A stretch of 64,000 bases of DNA from Diphasiastrum complanatum. Its lineage: Eukaryota; Streptophyta; Lycopodiopsida; Lycopodiales; Lycopodiaceae. Below the pieces are notes generated by a model. The model saw only the letters and a list, made by a program, of their open reading frames with translations. It did no database searches and had not been told where the DNA came from. Made by a program: the position numbers and the translations under genes. Of the stretch, positions 10,319 through 20,860 are shown piece by piece (the first letter of the stretch is position 1; each line of letters begins with the position of its first letter). The DNA is taken from positions 5,181,751-5,245,750 of the forward strand of contig CM055108.1 in NCBI GenBank assembly GCA_029204225.1. Direction: 5' to 3'.

Positions 10319-11037
10319 TTTTCTTTGCTTCATCGAGTTTCCAAGGACGTGTTCAATCATAGTGGAACATCGTTCAACTACTTCTTCGTACAAATTGGTT
10401 TGCTTGGTTTAATTTCAAAGAGGTTTGTGGACGAGTCTTCAATCAATCCAACTTCATCCAATGGTGTTCTTTGAACCATATAACTACAATTGCTGAGTAC
10501 AATCAAGAATTTCAGCAGATGGTTCCATTATTTGATTATGGAGAAGTATATCTCGTACAATGTTATATATATGGCTTACAATCTCAATATCGGAGCATTG
10601 TAGAAAACTATCTACAATCTACTTCTCTACAGCTTGGGTTTCGATTAAGGGAAATAATGGAATATGCATTAGAATATGAGCAACAAGAACACAAGCTTCA
10701 ACTGGAAGCTAAAAGGAAGGAAGAACAATCTAAATGGTTGAAAGAAGTGAAGATGCGGATGCAGAAATTGAACCTTCACAATAAAGCATCAGTGGATCGA
10801 CAACCAAAACAAGTACAGAAAAGTGAAGCAACTTCTGAAGATGAAGATGAGCAAAGCAATGACCATGAGTCTGATGAGCAAAGTGATAACGATGAAACAG
10901 ATGAACGAAGTGATGACAATGAGTCAGATGAGCAAAGTGATGACGAAAGTCAAGTCCCAGATTCAGATACAGTTGCAAACCAATTCATTTCGATTTGGAA
11001 GCTTTCGAAAATATTTTTAATTTTGACAATGATCTAA
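10223..11037 (+). pseudogene. gag capsid-like domain, second copy, with acidic repeat tail
   Basis: A second capsid-type unit starts FDGSIHSINVDNWLEYSEY at 10223, shifts frame before 10321, and continues FFASSSFQGRVQS with a stop at 10360-10362 where Trp is expected. It then reads NHITTIAEYNQEFQQM, VQCYIYGLQSQYRSIVENYL and REIMEYALEYEQQEHKLQLE. After a coiled-coil-like Lys/Glu segment comes a tail of imperfect DEQSDD/ESDEQSDN repeats (about 10836-10950) encoded by an imperfect GATGAGCAAAGTGATGAC-type DNA repeat. No zinc knuckle is visible. The repeat of domain order (FDG, W, FQG, L) argues for two capsids in series. Confidence 0.6.
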
Positions 11038-12180
11038 TGGAGTATGAGGTATTCAACATGGATACTGGTAGAAATGAAGAGATTTCATTAATCTATGGAA
11101 ATTCTACTTGTATCAATACTTTGGATTATTGTTCAATGCCTCATGGATCCATTTTACAAGAGCTTAAAGTGGCTTCCATTGGAGAACCCTATTCCTATGG
11201 ATTCTCTAGAACTCAAAAGCCAATATATAATTCACGTGCATATTCAGAATGCATGGATGTGAATAATGATTGGTGTGAATAATGATTGGGATATTCTCTC
11301 AGTCAACCAACACTCTATAGGAAGCTGAATTTAAAATATGCCATCAATCTATATCAATTTCTTTGGAGAGGTTTACATTGCTCAGTGGACTCTAATGAGG
11401 CCAATCTCCTATTAAGTAATGTCAACAATGATTGTTCATCAATGGTTATTTGGAACAATCGAAATATCAAATCCCTGGTTCAACTTTGGAGTGTATTTTC
11501 ACTATTCGGGATTGATGCTTCAACGATTTATATGGGCAATTGCAAATCTTATATTTTGAAATGAGAGGTGATTTTTGAGGTCAATCAGGCCAATTATGCA
11601 CAACCACCTATGAATGATGTATTGACCAAATTTGAAGAAATATATTTTGGTCAACAATATGCCCAGAGATATGCTTAATCGTACGACAGAGTGCCAATAT
11701 TCATGCCGACTACTTCATATGGAGCATTTATATACGAACAACAATTTATGACTACCATTGTTTATGACAGAATTGTAATGTCCTTCATCACATTGGTCAA
11801 ACAACATGGATTGTCAGTTACGACAGAAGAGCCGGATGCAAGACAAAAGCAAGAATCCAAGAGAATTGGATAAGCATCCGAGTTGGTATGATGTCAAGGA
11901 AGCAGACAAAAGAGGATATTGCGGTGATACACTCTATCCATTCCATATAGATTGGTTGCCAACAAACAATATGGTGCTTCATCAACCTCTTCTTCGACCA
12001 TCAATTTTCCTCCATGGGAACAAGGATTATAGTTTGAAGCCAACAAAATAATTTCAATTCGATAGCTGTGGATCTGTAATAAGACAATACGTTTTTGGAC
12101 AACACATCCTCAGTCATGACTACTTAACCAAGACGATCAAGCTAATCAGACAAGCGTCTTCATTTTTTAGGACAAAAATG
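10995..12180 (+). pseudogene. Unrecognised downstream frames of the same element
   Basis: Open stretches follow in changing frames: 10995-11282 (FENIFNFDNDLMEYEVFNMD), 11286-11564 (GYSLSQPTLYRKLNLKYAIN) and 11691-12051. They are longer than expected for random AT-rich DNA, but I see no protease, RT or integrase motif. They probably descend from one protein of the element. Confidence 0.3.
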
Positions 12181-12200
12181 TTCAAGTAGGGAGAGTATCA

Positions 12201-12822
12201 TGTACTTTTAGTACATCAGTATTTTTCAAGGCAATATAATATCCAATGTAAGCTTTGTAGGCCCAAAAGGAGCTACCAGCCTTAAGAACAAAGCGGTTCC
12301 CTCTTTAGGCCCTTCAAAGTAACTAATAAGGATAATAGGTCGATAAGGGCCCAATGTAGTTTAAATAATACTTAACAAGGACTAACTATCCCTCAAGATA
12401 GTTAAGTTAAGTTAATTAAGAGCATTGTCTATAACTAGGCCAGAGACATCATTTTGTGAATCTTTTGGCTCATTTGCAAGTGAGAGCTTCTTGCTTCCTC
12501 CTTGTGAATGTGAGCCATAGGGATTTCCATTGCTAGGTCTCATGTGCCCTATCTACATGAATCCATGCTCATTTACATTGCTTTGTACTCTTCTTTTCAT
12601 TTCTATTGTGACTCTATGGAGATCTTTGTGTTTCTAGCTTTCTATGGATATACTATCTTGAATGTTTTGTACTTTTCTTGCTCTTAGCTTTACTTCCATT
12701 GTAATTGCTATTAGCTTAGATTTGGCACATGACAAATTGTCTCATGTTATTGTGCATATCGGTGATCATAAGTTCTATGGACTTCATCATATTGAAGACC
12801 ACTAGAGAGTCATCTTCAAAAA
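12201..12822. other. Possible 3' LTR and spacer
   Basis: Just after the purine-rich AAGTAGGGAGAG comes TATCATGTACTTTTAGTACA, a plausible LTR beginning (contains TG...). The following bases lack coding capacity. I cannot define the far border or find a second copy in the window, so this is only a positional guess. Confidence 0.25.
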
Positions 12823-13260
12823 GTGTTATTAGGAAGACCTTGGTTATACCAGGCTGATGTCATAACCCATTGGAGGAGGAAGGAAATAACCGTCAGAGAC
12901 CAAATGGCTACAACAGTAGGGAAGAATCATAGAAGAATCACTGTATCTTGGGAAAAGGCTAAGTATGAAGGTGAAACACCAACATCATCCTCAAGTTACA
13001 CTTTGGAAGACGAAGAAGTCCACTCTGCAAGAACTGAGAAAGGGGAGAAGTTTGTAATATTATCCATACCTGCATAGAGTAACAGAGTAGAATACGTAGA
13101 TAGGGGAGACTATGGAGTCCCGAGATTAGTGCCATTCTAGGTGGCCAAATTATTAATAGAATACTAGTTGATTCCGGATAAAGTATAAACTTAAAGACTA
13201 AAAAAATGGCTAAGGAATTAGAATAAGAAGACCAAATTCAACCTACAACATTGAGTAGAA
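12823..13260 (+). pseudogene. gypsy protease remnants
   Basis: The frame at 12823-13077 begins LLGRPWLYQADVITHW, the motif closing the Ty3-type protease domain, followed by ITVSWEKAKYEGETPTSSSS. At about 13140-13195 a second piece reads GGQIINRILVDSG, a catalytic D-S-G loop followed by a stop and SINLK. The normal order is D-S-G first and LLGRPW later, so the order here is reversed. This points to two partial copies or a rearrangement. Confidence 0.55.
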
Positions 13261-13299
13261 GTTCTTGTTTGAAAAAAAGGGAGTACTTCAATCACCCTT

Positions 13300-14150
13300 A
13301 TGTTGAAGGTACTAGTCATTTTTTTCATGGCTTCTAATGTCTTTGAGGTTTCTACTTCTTGTGATGCAATCATTAAGAGAGAGTCTTATGAAGGAAAGAG
13401 CAATGGAAGATTGGTTTTTGGGAAGATCCGAGGCATGGATCTCACATCTCTTCATCAACTCAAAGGATTCTATGATTGTGAATTGATCACTCATGATCAA
13501 GATGGCAAAAGGTTGGTTGGAGAAGACTACATGGAGCAAATCGAGAGACAAATTTTTCAAGGCAAGGGAGATCTCATTGGTGAGCTTATTGAGATGGACT
13601 CAAGAAGGCTGGATATATTAGGTTTGATACTCATCTTCACATACTCTACTTCATGTTGGATGAAAATTTTGGAATCTATCTTTTGATTTATGACGGTGAC
13701 ATTGGTGGCATTGTTTTCACTAACCTTTATGGAAATTTGAGATCAAGCATTGATGAGATCTTGTTGGATCAAGATCATATGTTTGAGAGGGAGTATTTCC
13801 ATAGGTTTAGGTTTGAAGATATTCATATCTTTGATATCTTTGATGATCAAGAGAAAGGTAAGCAAGTGGAAGCGACTCACTTTGCTTTACTCACATGTTT
13901 TGGAGAATTTTCTTGTGTAGATGATGCTATGCAAGTGAAAATTGGTTCTCATGGTGATGGAAAATCAAGTAATGGATATGAAAAACAAATTTTGTTCAAT
14001 GACTTTGATGGTCAAGAGGAAGATCAAGAGGTTGGTCTCAAAGGGCTTCAACAACACAAAAGGAAAAGGTGGCAATTTGGAGCTAGTCAAGAGCATCAAA
14101 GGAAGGTTATTTGGAAAAGATGTTATGGATATATTTTTGCAGGTGTTTGA
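13300..14150 (+). pseudogene. Two overlapping unidentified frames
   Basis: ATG-started frames at 13300-13686 and 13653-14150 overlap by 34 bases in different frames. The second (165 codons) is acidic, with IFDIFDDQEKGKQVEATHFA and FDGQEEDQEVGLKGLQ. Their succession suggests one older coding region broken by a frameshift near 13650. They sit between protease scraps and an LTR, so they probably belong to a retroelement, but no domain is recognised. Confidence 0.3.
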
Positions 14151-14676
14151 AGACTCAAGTAAGGTCAAAGGAGTAGCAATGAAGTGTTGTTTAAGTTTAC
14201 TTTACTTGTTCTATCTCATGTTTGTAAATGTGTGCAAATTGTCAAGATATGGACAAACTAGCTACATTGTCTTGCAATATCTTATTGTTGGAGTTGTACT
14301 AGCATTCTTGGCTGGTTTTGTTGATGGAATTGAAGCTAATGGAGGTTCATCATGTCACTCATTCATGGCCAAGTCATCAAGTGTTGATGATATCTTGTGG
14401 CAAGATGGACATGGAGGCTCATTTATGGAGTTTTATGGTGGAGACGTATCAAGAAAGGACAAAGTAGGAGGAGACAAGCAAGCAAGTAGTCATCACTCAC
14501 ATATATTGTTTGGTTGCTGTAATTTCCCAGAGAGTTCAAAGTTTGAAACATGGAGAAATCATTTCATTTACATTCTATTTGGTTCTGCATGTTCTAGTTA
14601 TATCCTGATGTGTAAAATTGATGTAAGAAATAGTGAAGCATCCAATTTGGACACTATTCTCTATATCAATTATTAA
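14151..14676 (+). pseudogene. Unidentified frame with hydrophobic segments next to an LTR
   Basis: Continuing in a third frame, about 175 codons are open to a TAA at 14674-14676. Hydrophobic stretches are visible: CCLSLLYLFYLMFVNVC near the start, IVLQYLIVGVVLAFLAGF, and FIYILFGSACSSYILMC near the end. Between them lies a hydrophilic part with SMVDDILW-like and His-rich residues. The frame ends 108 bases before the LTR at 14784, the position where an envelope-like gene can occur. There is no other evidence of envelope function, and AT-rich DNA readily encodes hydrophobic residues. Confidence 0.3.
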
Positions 14677-14783
14677 AGATACTTTAGAACCTTAGAAAGG
14701 AGATCTATACTTAGGATAGAGATTATTCTAAAGTTAGATCAAAGTAGTACGGTTAAAACTATGCCAAAACTAGTTGAAGCGGG

Positions 14784-15235
14784 TGTGAGAGATTTCAACA
14801 AGTTCAGTCATATTTTGGTAAATTGTCAATTGAGGCCAAAACTCATTTTAGACTTAGAGATAAACTTTTAGAAGTTATATTAGTTTAAAATACATTCAAT
14901 AAACACTTTTTGAAAGTATGGGAAAGTTGGTAGTCAAGTTTGAGAGAGATTCAAATTTGAACTTTGGGTACATTGAATCTAGTCCCAAAATAGTAGGGTT
15001 TTCATATTGGAGGGAAAGCCAAGTGGCAAAGTAGGGTTTGGTCCTACTATATATTGTTGTAACTTGTGGAGAAAGGGATCTTATCTCTGCTCTCTTCTCC
15101 TCTAGCATTCAAATGGAATGGCTTGGGGACTAGATCCAGGATCGATCTAGGTTTGGTTGGGTGGTTTTGCTTCTATGTGTCTCCTATTGCACTTTCTTAT
15201 CCTCATCTTAGGGGTTTTCCCTAGTGGTCTTTACA
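14784..15235 (+). mobile_element. LTR (5') of a plus-strand element
   Basis: The LTR begins TGTGAGAGATT and ends CTTTACA, one base before a primer binding site, which sets the orientation. The first 310 bases are nearly identical to 24643-24956. The last 145 bases instead resemble 18712-18860. The LTR therefore consists of a 5' part and a 3' part with different relatives. Confidence 0.85.
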
Positions 15236-15236
15236 T

Positions 15237-15249
15237 TGGTATCAGAGCC
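15237..15249 (+). promoter_or_regulatory. Primer binding site, tRNA-iMet type
   Basis: TGGTATCAGAGCC lies one base after the LTR end and matches the 3' end of initiator tRNA-Met by complementarity. Confidence 0.92.
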
Positions 15250-16203
15250 TGACTAAGATGCGGTCTTGGATGGGATGGAGACAAGCTCTACACCGAATTT
15301 GAAGTTGTGAGCACTTGGATTTACATCCCGGTTGGAGTGCTATTTTCTCAAGGGAATTGGATTCACTAATTTTGGTTTGAAGCATACTTTTTGAAATTGG
15401 TTGAGTGCTTCTACATGGGTGATTTTGTTAAAGATGCTGAGAATTAGCCTAAATTTATTTGTAATTCCCTTTTTCTTGAGGCATCTTCCAATTGCTATTG
15501 AATAATCTACTTTGTTGGATCTTGGCTGCTTGCTTTATAGCAGTTCTGCTTGGTTGAATAATATGCATGAGTTCCAATTGTCCTGAATCTGGTTATGTAA
15601 CTTTTTATTCATTGACGGATTGATTGTAAATCAATTTATCTTGGAAAATGAACTGAAAGTAATTATTTAGATTTGCTAATTTGCTGTAGAAAGCAAGTAG
15701 TAATTGGTTGTAGAACTGCATATGTATGGATTAAACAGTTCTCGATGGAAACAATTTTGATGGAGCAGTTTAAAGAACATGTAGGAAGAGACCCTAGTGA
15801 AATTTTTTTCTGCCTTGTTGCCTCTGTGAGGAGTTGAAAAATATAAAACTAATGAGCTATTTTTCCAGTCCTCTGGACATTGATACTGTCTTGATCTGTG
15901 AGTTGATAAAAATCCAAAATCCTAGTAAATGGCAACAGTTTTGTTGTTTCTTGCCCTTCAGACAAACCTAATGGTTGAGGGTCGTGGAATGATAGCAAAA
16001 CATGGGCTAGTTTGAGTGCTACCATGATGATTTTTGGATTTTTTTTTACTCCAGAGTCTTGTAATGGGACGATGTTGAGACTTGAGAACTCGTTGTGGAC
16101 CTAAGGGAGCAGTTCTAAGAGCGTTGACGATATCCCTCGATGATTTCCACTAAACCTCTTCAAAGTTCTGCCAAGATAGGGCGCAGTTTGGAGCAACCGT
16201 GAT

Positions 16204-16960
16204 GTGGACGTGCTGATAACTTTAGCCTCGTATCTTACTGGCACGAGAGATTTGGCCCCGGATCACTTCGGCTCCCAACAGCGTCCCAGGTGCCCCGCTG
16301 CAGCTACCCGCCGCCTTGCACTGGCATCCTCCTTGATTGCTCGCCATGTGGCATACATATGTTTATCCCATAATCACTTGAGAGAAAACCATCTGCTTGC
16401 ATATATAATGAAATTGCCCATTGCCTCACATGCATGTGTGACCTTGGAGGCGTGTGTGCTCAGGCCCGGTTTCAGCGCCGGCACCCCCGACGCCAGTAGT
16501 CTAGGGGTATCGGGGCCCTAGTCCCAGCGCCAGTGTCGAGACAGGCATCTGGCGCCCCAATCGTGGCGCCACTTGTCCTGGGGCACCGACGCCCTGGTCC
16601 TGGCAACTAGTGTGGCCTATTCGGGCGCCAGTGGTCTCAGGGCGCCGGAGACCCTGGTCCTGGCAGCCAGTGTGGCGGCAGGCGCCCCTGACGCCCCTGT
16701 ACAGGTGAGACCTCGCGCGTGCCCCACATGGTGGGATTTCTTGTCCCCTGCTCGTGGACTCCACATGTCAGTCGCTCATTGGTATGGGGCCAAAGCTGTC
16801 CCTCTGCCAATAAGCGACAACAACCACTTTAGACTTGATGCCAACTATGCTCTTTCCTTCCAACAATGGCTGCTGGTAAGGAGGAGTGCATACTTTGTGT
16901 GCCTGGTGGTATGGTGGCTGGGAGGAGTTTGCAACGAGGTCTGGCTGGATGTTGGGAGCT
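16204..16960. repeat. GC-rich block with imperfect GGCGCC-type repeats
   Basis: The segment contrasts sharply with its AT-rich surroundings. Between about 16440 and 16710 a short phrase of the type GGCGCCAGTG...CTGGTCCTGGCA recurs four to five times imperfectly. Frames are open on both strands because of composition, and their products (Pro/Ala/Gly-rich) have no family resemblance. It may be part of an LTR or an inserted repeat. Confidence 0.5.
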
Positions 16961-17478
16961 CAAGTTGTAGCTAGTGCCAAACAACTGTAGCGAGTGTGGG
17001 GATGAAAAGAATGATCTAATTTTTGCTTTGAAAACCTTTTGGTTAAGGCTTCATGTGGCTCATGCATGAAAGAGGCCTCATCTTTTGGATGTGTGTTGGG
17101 GAATAAATTTTCATGCGTTTGCATGGTTTTCTCTAAGGGGTATTGCATGTTGCATGTCCATAAATTGGGATTTTTGAAAATCTTAGCACTATTAGTAACT
17201 TTCCAAGTGATGAAATCCACTTAAACCCACAGTTGAGAGTAGAATTACCACTACTCCAAACCTTTTCTTGGGAATTGTTGAAGGAATAATTTTATTATCC
17301 TAATTGCTTTGTCTATGTGATTGATCCATGGATTTTGGATCGGCAATAATATTGTTCTTCATGGTAATTTTTCTCAAGGCAAGTGCCCAGTAAGTGGAAT
17401 TTCCCGGTACTGTCCTATTTAACAGTTTACCTCTTGAGTTAAGTCTACTCCTAGGAAGAAGCTTAAGCAAGTGTAATG

Positions 17479-17563
17479 CTTCTTGGTTTCCAAGGGGAGG
17501 CTCAAACCTGGGACCAAAGAAACTTTGGATGCCAAGCCAACCAACTGAGCCAACCCCGTTGGG
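17479..17563 (-). mobile_element. Short tRNA-derived SINE with 16-bp target duplications
   Basis: An 85-bp body is flanked by identical direct repeats TTAAGCAAGTGTAATG at 17463-17478 and 17564-17579. On the minus strand the body contains TGGCTCAGTTGG, a good match to the RNA polymerase III A box. Some 40 bases later comes GGTTTGAGCCT, close to the B box (GGTTCGANTCC). This is the promoter layout of a tRNA gene or tRNA-derived SINE. Perfect long duplications indicate insertion by LINE-type retroposition. There is no A-rich tail and almost no body beyond the tRNA-like part, so it could also be a retroposed tRNA pseudogene. Confidence 0.75.
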
Positions 17564-18711
17564 TTAAGCAAGTGTAATGAAAAGAGAAAGCCTTCTATCA
17601 TTTACTTGTGTCAAAGGAATTTCTAATACCTTAGTTGATGAATTTTTTGGGGGATCAAAAAAAATAAGGGTGGAAGAAAATGAGACACCTGAGTTTGTAA
17701 ATGAGATTGTATTATGTAATTTGAATTGGTAAATAATCCTTGTAAGAAAATTGCATATTACCGGTTAGTGAGTTCATTAAGTTGAATTTATATTGGATAT
17801 CTATATGACCATGAGTTGACCCTAGTTGTTACTGGAGATTGTGATATGGAAGTGAGAATGGACACTTGGTTCACATTTGTATTGTAAAGAGCCTTATTCC
17901 TAAGAGTTGGAACTCTCAGATGGTAGGAATTCGGGAATCTTGGTACCAACCAGATGGGTTGTTTTATGTGACAGTAAAACTGTGAAACTTCTTTTGGATT
18001 TCTCGAATATGGAGATAAAAATTCATATGATCCTTCCAGCACGGAAATTATTTTTGATATTCATGTGAATTACTACTTGGATAAGGCCTGGAATTTGAAA
18101 TGTTTCAAGATGTTGGTATTTTTAATTTCTTAATCCAATGTCTCTTATGCATAGATAGCTCTCAAATAGATGATAGTTACCGTCACTCATGTTGAGAATA
18201 TCTAGAAGAAAAGTCATGTGCATAATAGAGTGAATTCTATTTGGAAGGCATTTATTATTGATTTTTCATGATTTTGATATTTTCATTTGTCATCTCTCTA
18301 GAAAACTTTTCTAAGAAATTGAAAATTTCTCTTAAAAGGAGAGGTGAAGTGATGAGTAAGATTCTACTATAAGGACCTATTAGTTGTACAGGGTTGAGAG
18401 AAATTCTCCAGGGATTGTGTGGAACAATTTGGAACTAGAGAAGGATTGAAATTGAAAATCATTATAAGTAGTACTAAGTAAGATCAAAACTTACTAATCC
18501 CAGTTGGTAGGGATAGAAGTAATTTTGATAATGGAGTGTCTGTATTGAATCAACCTGATCTTGGTTGGAGTACTAGGATCTTTGGGTTGGAAAACTCGTG
18601 AGAGAGAATGTGATCCATTCATAGTTGGATTGCATGGAGATTGCATGGGTTCAGGCACAAAAAACTACTCTCTATATATTCTCTGTCAACAACTTGGGGT
18701 TAGGTCACAAG

Positions 18712-18860
18712 TTGCTCTCTTCTCCTCTAGCATTCACATGGCATGGCTTGGGGGCTAGATCCAGGATTGATCTAGATTTGGTTGGGTGGTTTTGCTCCTA
18801 TGTGTCTCATGTTGTGTTTTCCTATCCTCATCTTAGGGATTTTCTCAAATGGTCTTTACA
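18712..18860 (+). mobile_element. LTR 3' end matching 15090-15235
   Basis: This stretch aligns over about 145 bases with the 3' part of the LTR at 14784-15235, from TGCTCTCTTCTCC to GGTCTTTACA, with roughly a dozen differences. No primer binding site follows, so it is the likely 3' LTR end. Upstream of 18712 the sequence no longer resembles the 5' LTR. Confidence 0.65.
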
Positions 18861-20043
18861 AGGACCAATGGAAAAAAGAAATGAATGAAATAAGAGGAGA
18901 TGATGTGTTTCAAGACAATGACTCGAGCATGTAATTAAGTAAAGTCTACATAGTTCCAAAAAGAATTTTGGAATTGACACAAGAAAAAAAAAAACAACTT
19001 GAATATGTTACAATTAGGAAGAGGCACCAAGGGGAAATTGAGATACTTGAAATCAACGTTGTGGAAGAGAATATTGAGCTTAAAGCTAGAACACCAAAAT
19101 GAATAATTGTCACGAAAAAATATTGATAAATTCAAATTTCTGACATTAAGTATTGAGCCAGAGGAGTGACAAAACAAGAAACCCCTTCAATCAAAAGAGA
19201 GGCTAGGATTTGCGAAAATTTGAGATATAGAGAAGATCATTAGCATAGAACTGAAGGCCCATAGAGATGTCACATTGGAAAATAAAAGGATAGAAAGAGA
19301 GAGAAGAATGATGTGGTATTGTACTACATAGGCCTTGCCATGTTCAAATTTTTAATTTATGTCATTCCAACATTTTTAGTATTATGGAAATTTAAAGCAT
19401 TTGTGACATAATATGAGAATAATAAGTAGAACTTTTTGTGAAGACTAAAATGATGCATTTGATTAAATTTTTAAATGTGTGTAAAATTGTTTTGTGCAAT
19501 GGATTCATATGTTGATTATGAAATATGACCATGATATTCATAAGTTTGTATTTTATAATAAAGAAATTCGATATCAGTTTGTTGTAAGTTTTTAATAGCC
19601 ATTTAAAACTTACAACAAACTGATAAGATTTGGTCATGATTATCATTTTGCTCTATTAGACAACATAATCAACCAAACAAAGTTGTCGTAGACAAGTTTT
19701 CTATATTGTACACAGAAGTTGAGAAAAGAACTAGTCTATGCTGGATTAATTGATACTTTACATGTGATTGTTAGAATTTGATATCACTGAGCATCGAATT
19801 TGTAAACCACTTTGTAATGTTACATGAGAGGCTTAAGATATTGTCGATTTGATAGCAATAGGACAAATTTTGTTACTTGGTCAAAGCAATACTTGCCTAC
19901 ATATTAGATGTAATGATGTTATGCAAAATAAATAAATTGGAGAGGGATGTAATGAAACATCAAGACACTTGGAGATGTGCGTACTTCAAATATACTTTCT
20001 TCAAATGCATGTGTGAATCAATCTTAAGAAAATTGTATAACAT
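18861..20043. other. AT-rich non-coding stretch
   Basis: No intact gene is seen. The last 140 bases (about 19900-20043) look like decayed gypsy integrase C-terminus running into the next feature. A perfect hairpin at 19573-19626 is listed separately. Confidence 0.4.
19573..19626. repeat. Inverted repeat, 21-bp perfect arms, 12-nt loop
   Basis: The arm at 19573-19593 (starts TATCAGTTTGTTG) is the exact complement of 19606-19626. It would form a stable stem in RNA or a cruciform in DNA. No element border is associated with it. Confidence 0.9.
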
Positions 20044-20226
20044 GGAGGCTATGTGCTTCTGTATGACAATAGACACATGTTTTTTCCAAGGAAATTGCAC
20101 ACAAGATGGATGGGACCTTATAAGGTCATTGAAGTCTTTAACAGATCGTTACAGTTAGCAGATCTCGAAGGACATTTACTTGATACTTGAGTAAATGGAT
20201 CAAGAGTGAAACGATACTATGACTGA
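20044..20226 (+). pseudogene. gypsy integrase C-terminal (GPY/F-type) fragment
   Basis: The plus strand reads GGYVLLYDNRHMFFPRKL, then TRWMGPYKVIEVFNRSLQL, LADLEGHLLDT, a stop, and VNGSRVKRYYD followed by a stop. The GPY/F motif with the following beta-strand pattern and the VNGxRVKxYY ending are characteristic of the C-terminal domain of Ty3/gypsy integrase. Only this tail is clearly visible; it may belong to the element whose protease scraps lie at 12.8-13.2 kb. Confidence 0.75.
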
Positions 20227-20860
20227 TTTTTGAACATAAATAGCAAGATAAGCTTCGTGACTTTTGCGAATAATGCGAAATATGCGACAATCATTGTTCC
20301 ATATACATTTGCAAGGTTCACCGTTTTACCTGTGCCAAAAAATGCGACACTTTTCTTAGTACTATGCCAAAAAATGCGACACTTCGCGTTGATTGCCCTT
20401 GTTATTTCACTATGAATTATTGGCAAAAAACCCGACACTTTTGTTAGTACATTTGTCATTTACTTGCCACGTTTACTTGTTGTTTTTTATTTTTTGAAAA
20501 TTTCGACATTGTTTGTATTTGTTTCCAACATATAAGAAATATGCAAAAAACCTGACACCTTCGTTTCACGTATGATTCCCATTGTGTTAAGCAAAAATTG
20601 CGACACTATTGTGAAATTTGTTATGATAGTATACATACATTTTTGGTAAGCAAAAATTGCGACACATGGTTTTGCGATATTCGGCCAGTTTATTTTACTA
20701 GAAAGCTATTTACATTTAATACTTTTAGACCTTATTTTTTGTGGACTGTACCTTCAATATTAGGAAGACACTTTTTATTAAATACTGGTCTAATCTGCCG
20801 ATATATCAATAATATCTCGAACACTTTTGGTATGCTCATCTTGTGAACAATACACTGATT
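20227..20860 (+). repeat. Array of GCAAAAAATGCGACAC-like motifs
   Basis: At least six related copies of a 16-19-base phrase occur at irregular spacing: near 20335, 20366, 20421, 20542, 20590 and 20650. The variable core changes between TGCGACAC, CCCGACAC and CTGACAC. Shorter forms (AATGCGAAATATGCGACA) precede them from 20261. The array directly follows the integrase stop, so it probably lies in the element's 3' non-coding region or LTR. Confidence 0.7.

Larger units (their letters stand above)
9709..12200 (+). mobile_element. Gag-type LTR-element remnant with duplicated capsid region
   Basis: The plus strand holds two successive retrotransposon gag-like domains, an acidic repeat tail, then about 1 kb of mostly open but unrecognised frames. 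At 12172-12200 the end reads GACAAAAATGTTCAAGTAGGGAGAG-like sequence, resembling the short protein tail and polypurine tract that precede a gypsy 3' LTR. No RT, RNase H or integrase motif is seen in between. I could not identify a matching 5' LTR upstream. Confidence 0.6.
15250..18711 (+). mobile_element. Internal region of an LTR element, no recognisable genes
   Basis: Between the primer binding site and an LTR-like terminus at 18712-18860 there is no gag or pol motif on either strand. It may be a non-autonomous (LARD/TRIM-like) element or a heavily decayed one. It holds a GC-rich block (16204-16960) and a SINE (17479-17563), which are later additions or unusual internal sequence. The remainder is AT-rich with no coding support. 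Confidence 0.4.

Noticed and set aside
16204-16974. Frames on both strands of the GC-rich block
   Set aside because: Absence of stops is due to GC content; products are low-complexity and one starts at GTG.
17479-17563. Functional tRNA gene on the minus strand
   Set aside because: It has A and B boxes, but perfect target duplications and a poor cloverleaf suggest a retroposed copy; no clear anticodon arm can be assigned by eye.
20261-20670. Could the GCAAAAAATGCGACAC array be a CRISPR?
   Set aside because: Repeats are imperfect, non-palindromic and irregularly spaced, spacers are not uniform, no cas genes are present, and the context is plant nuclear DNA.
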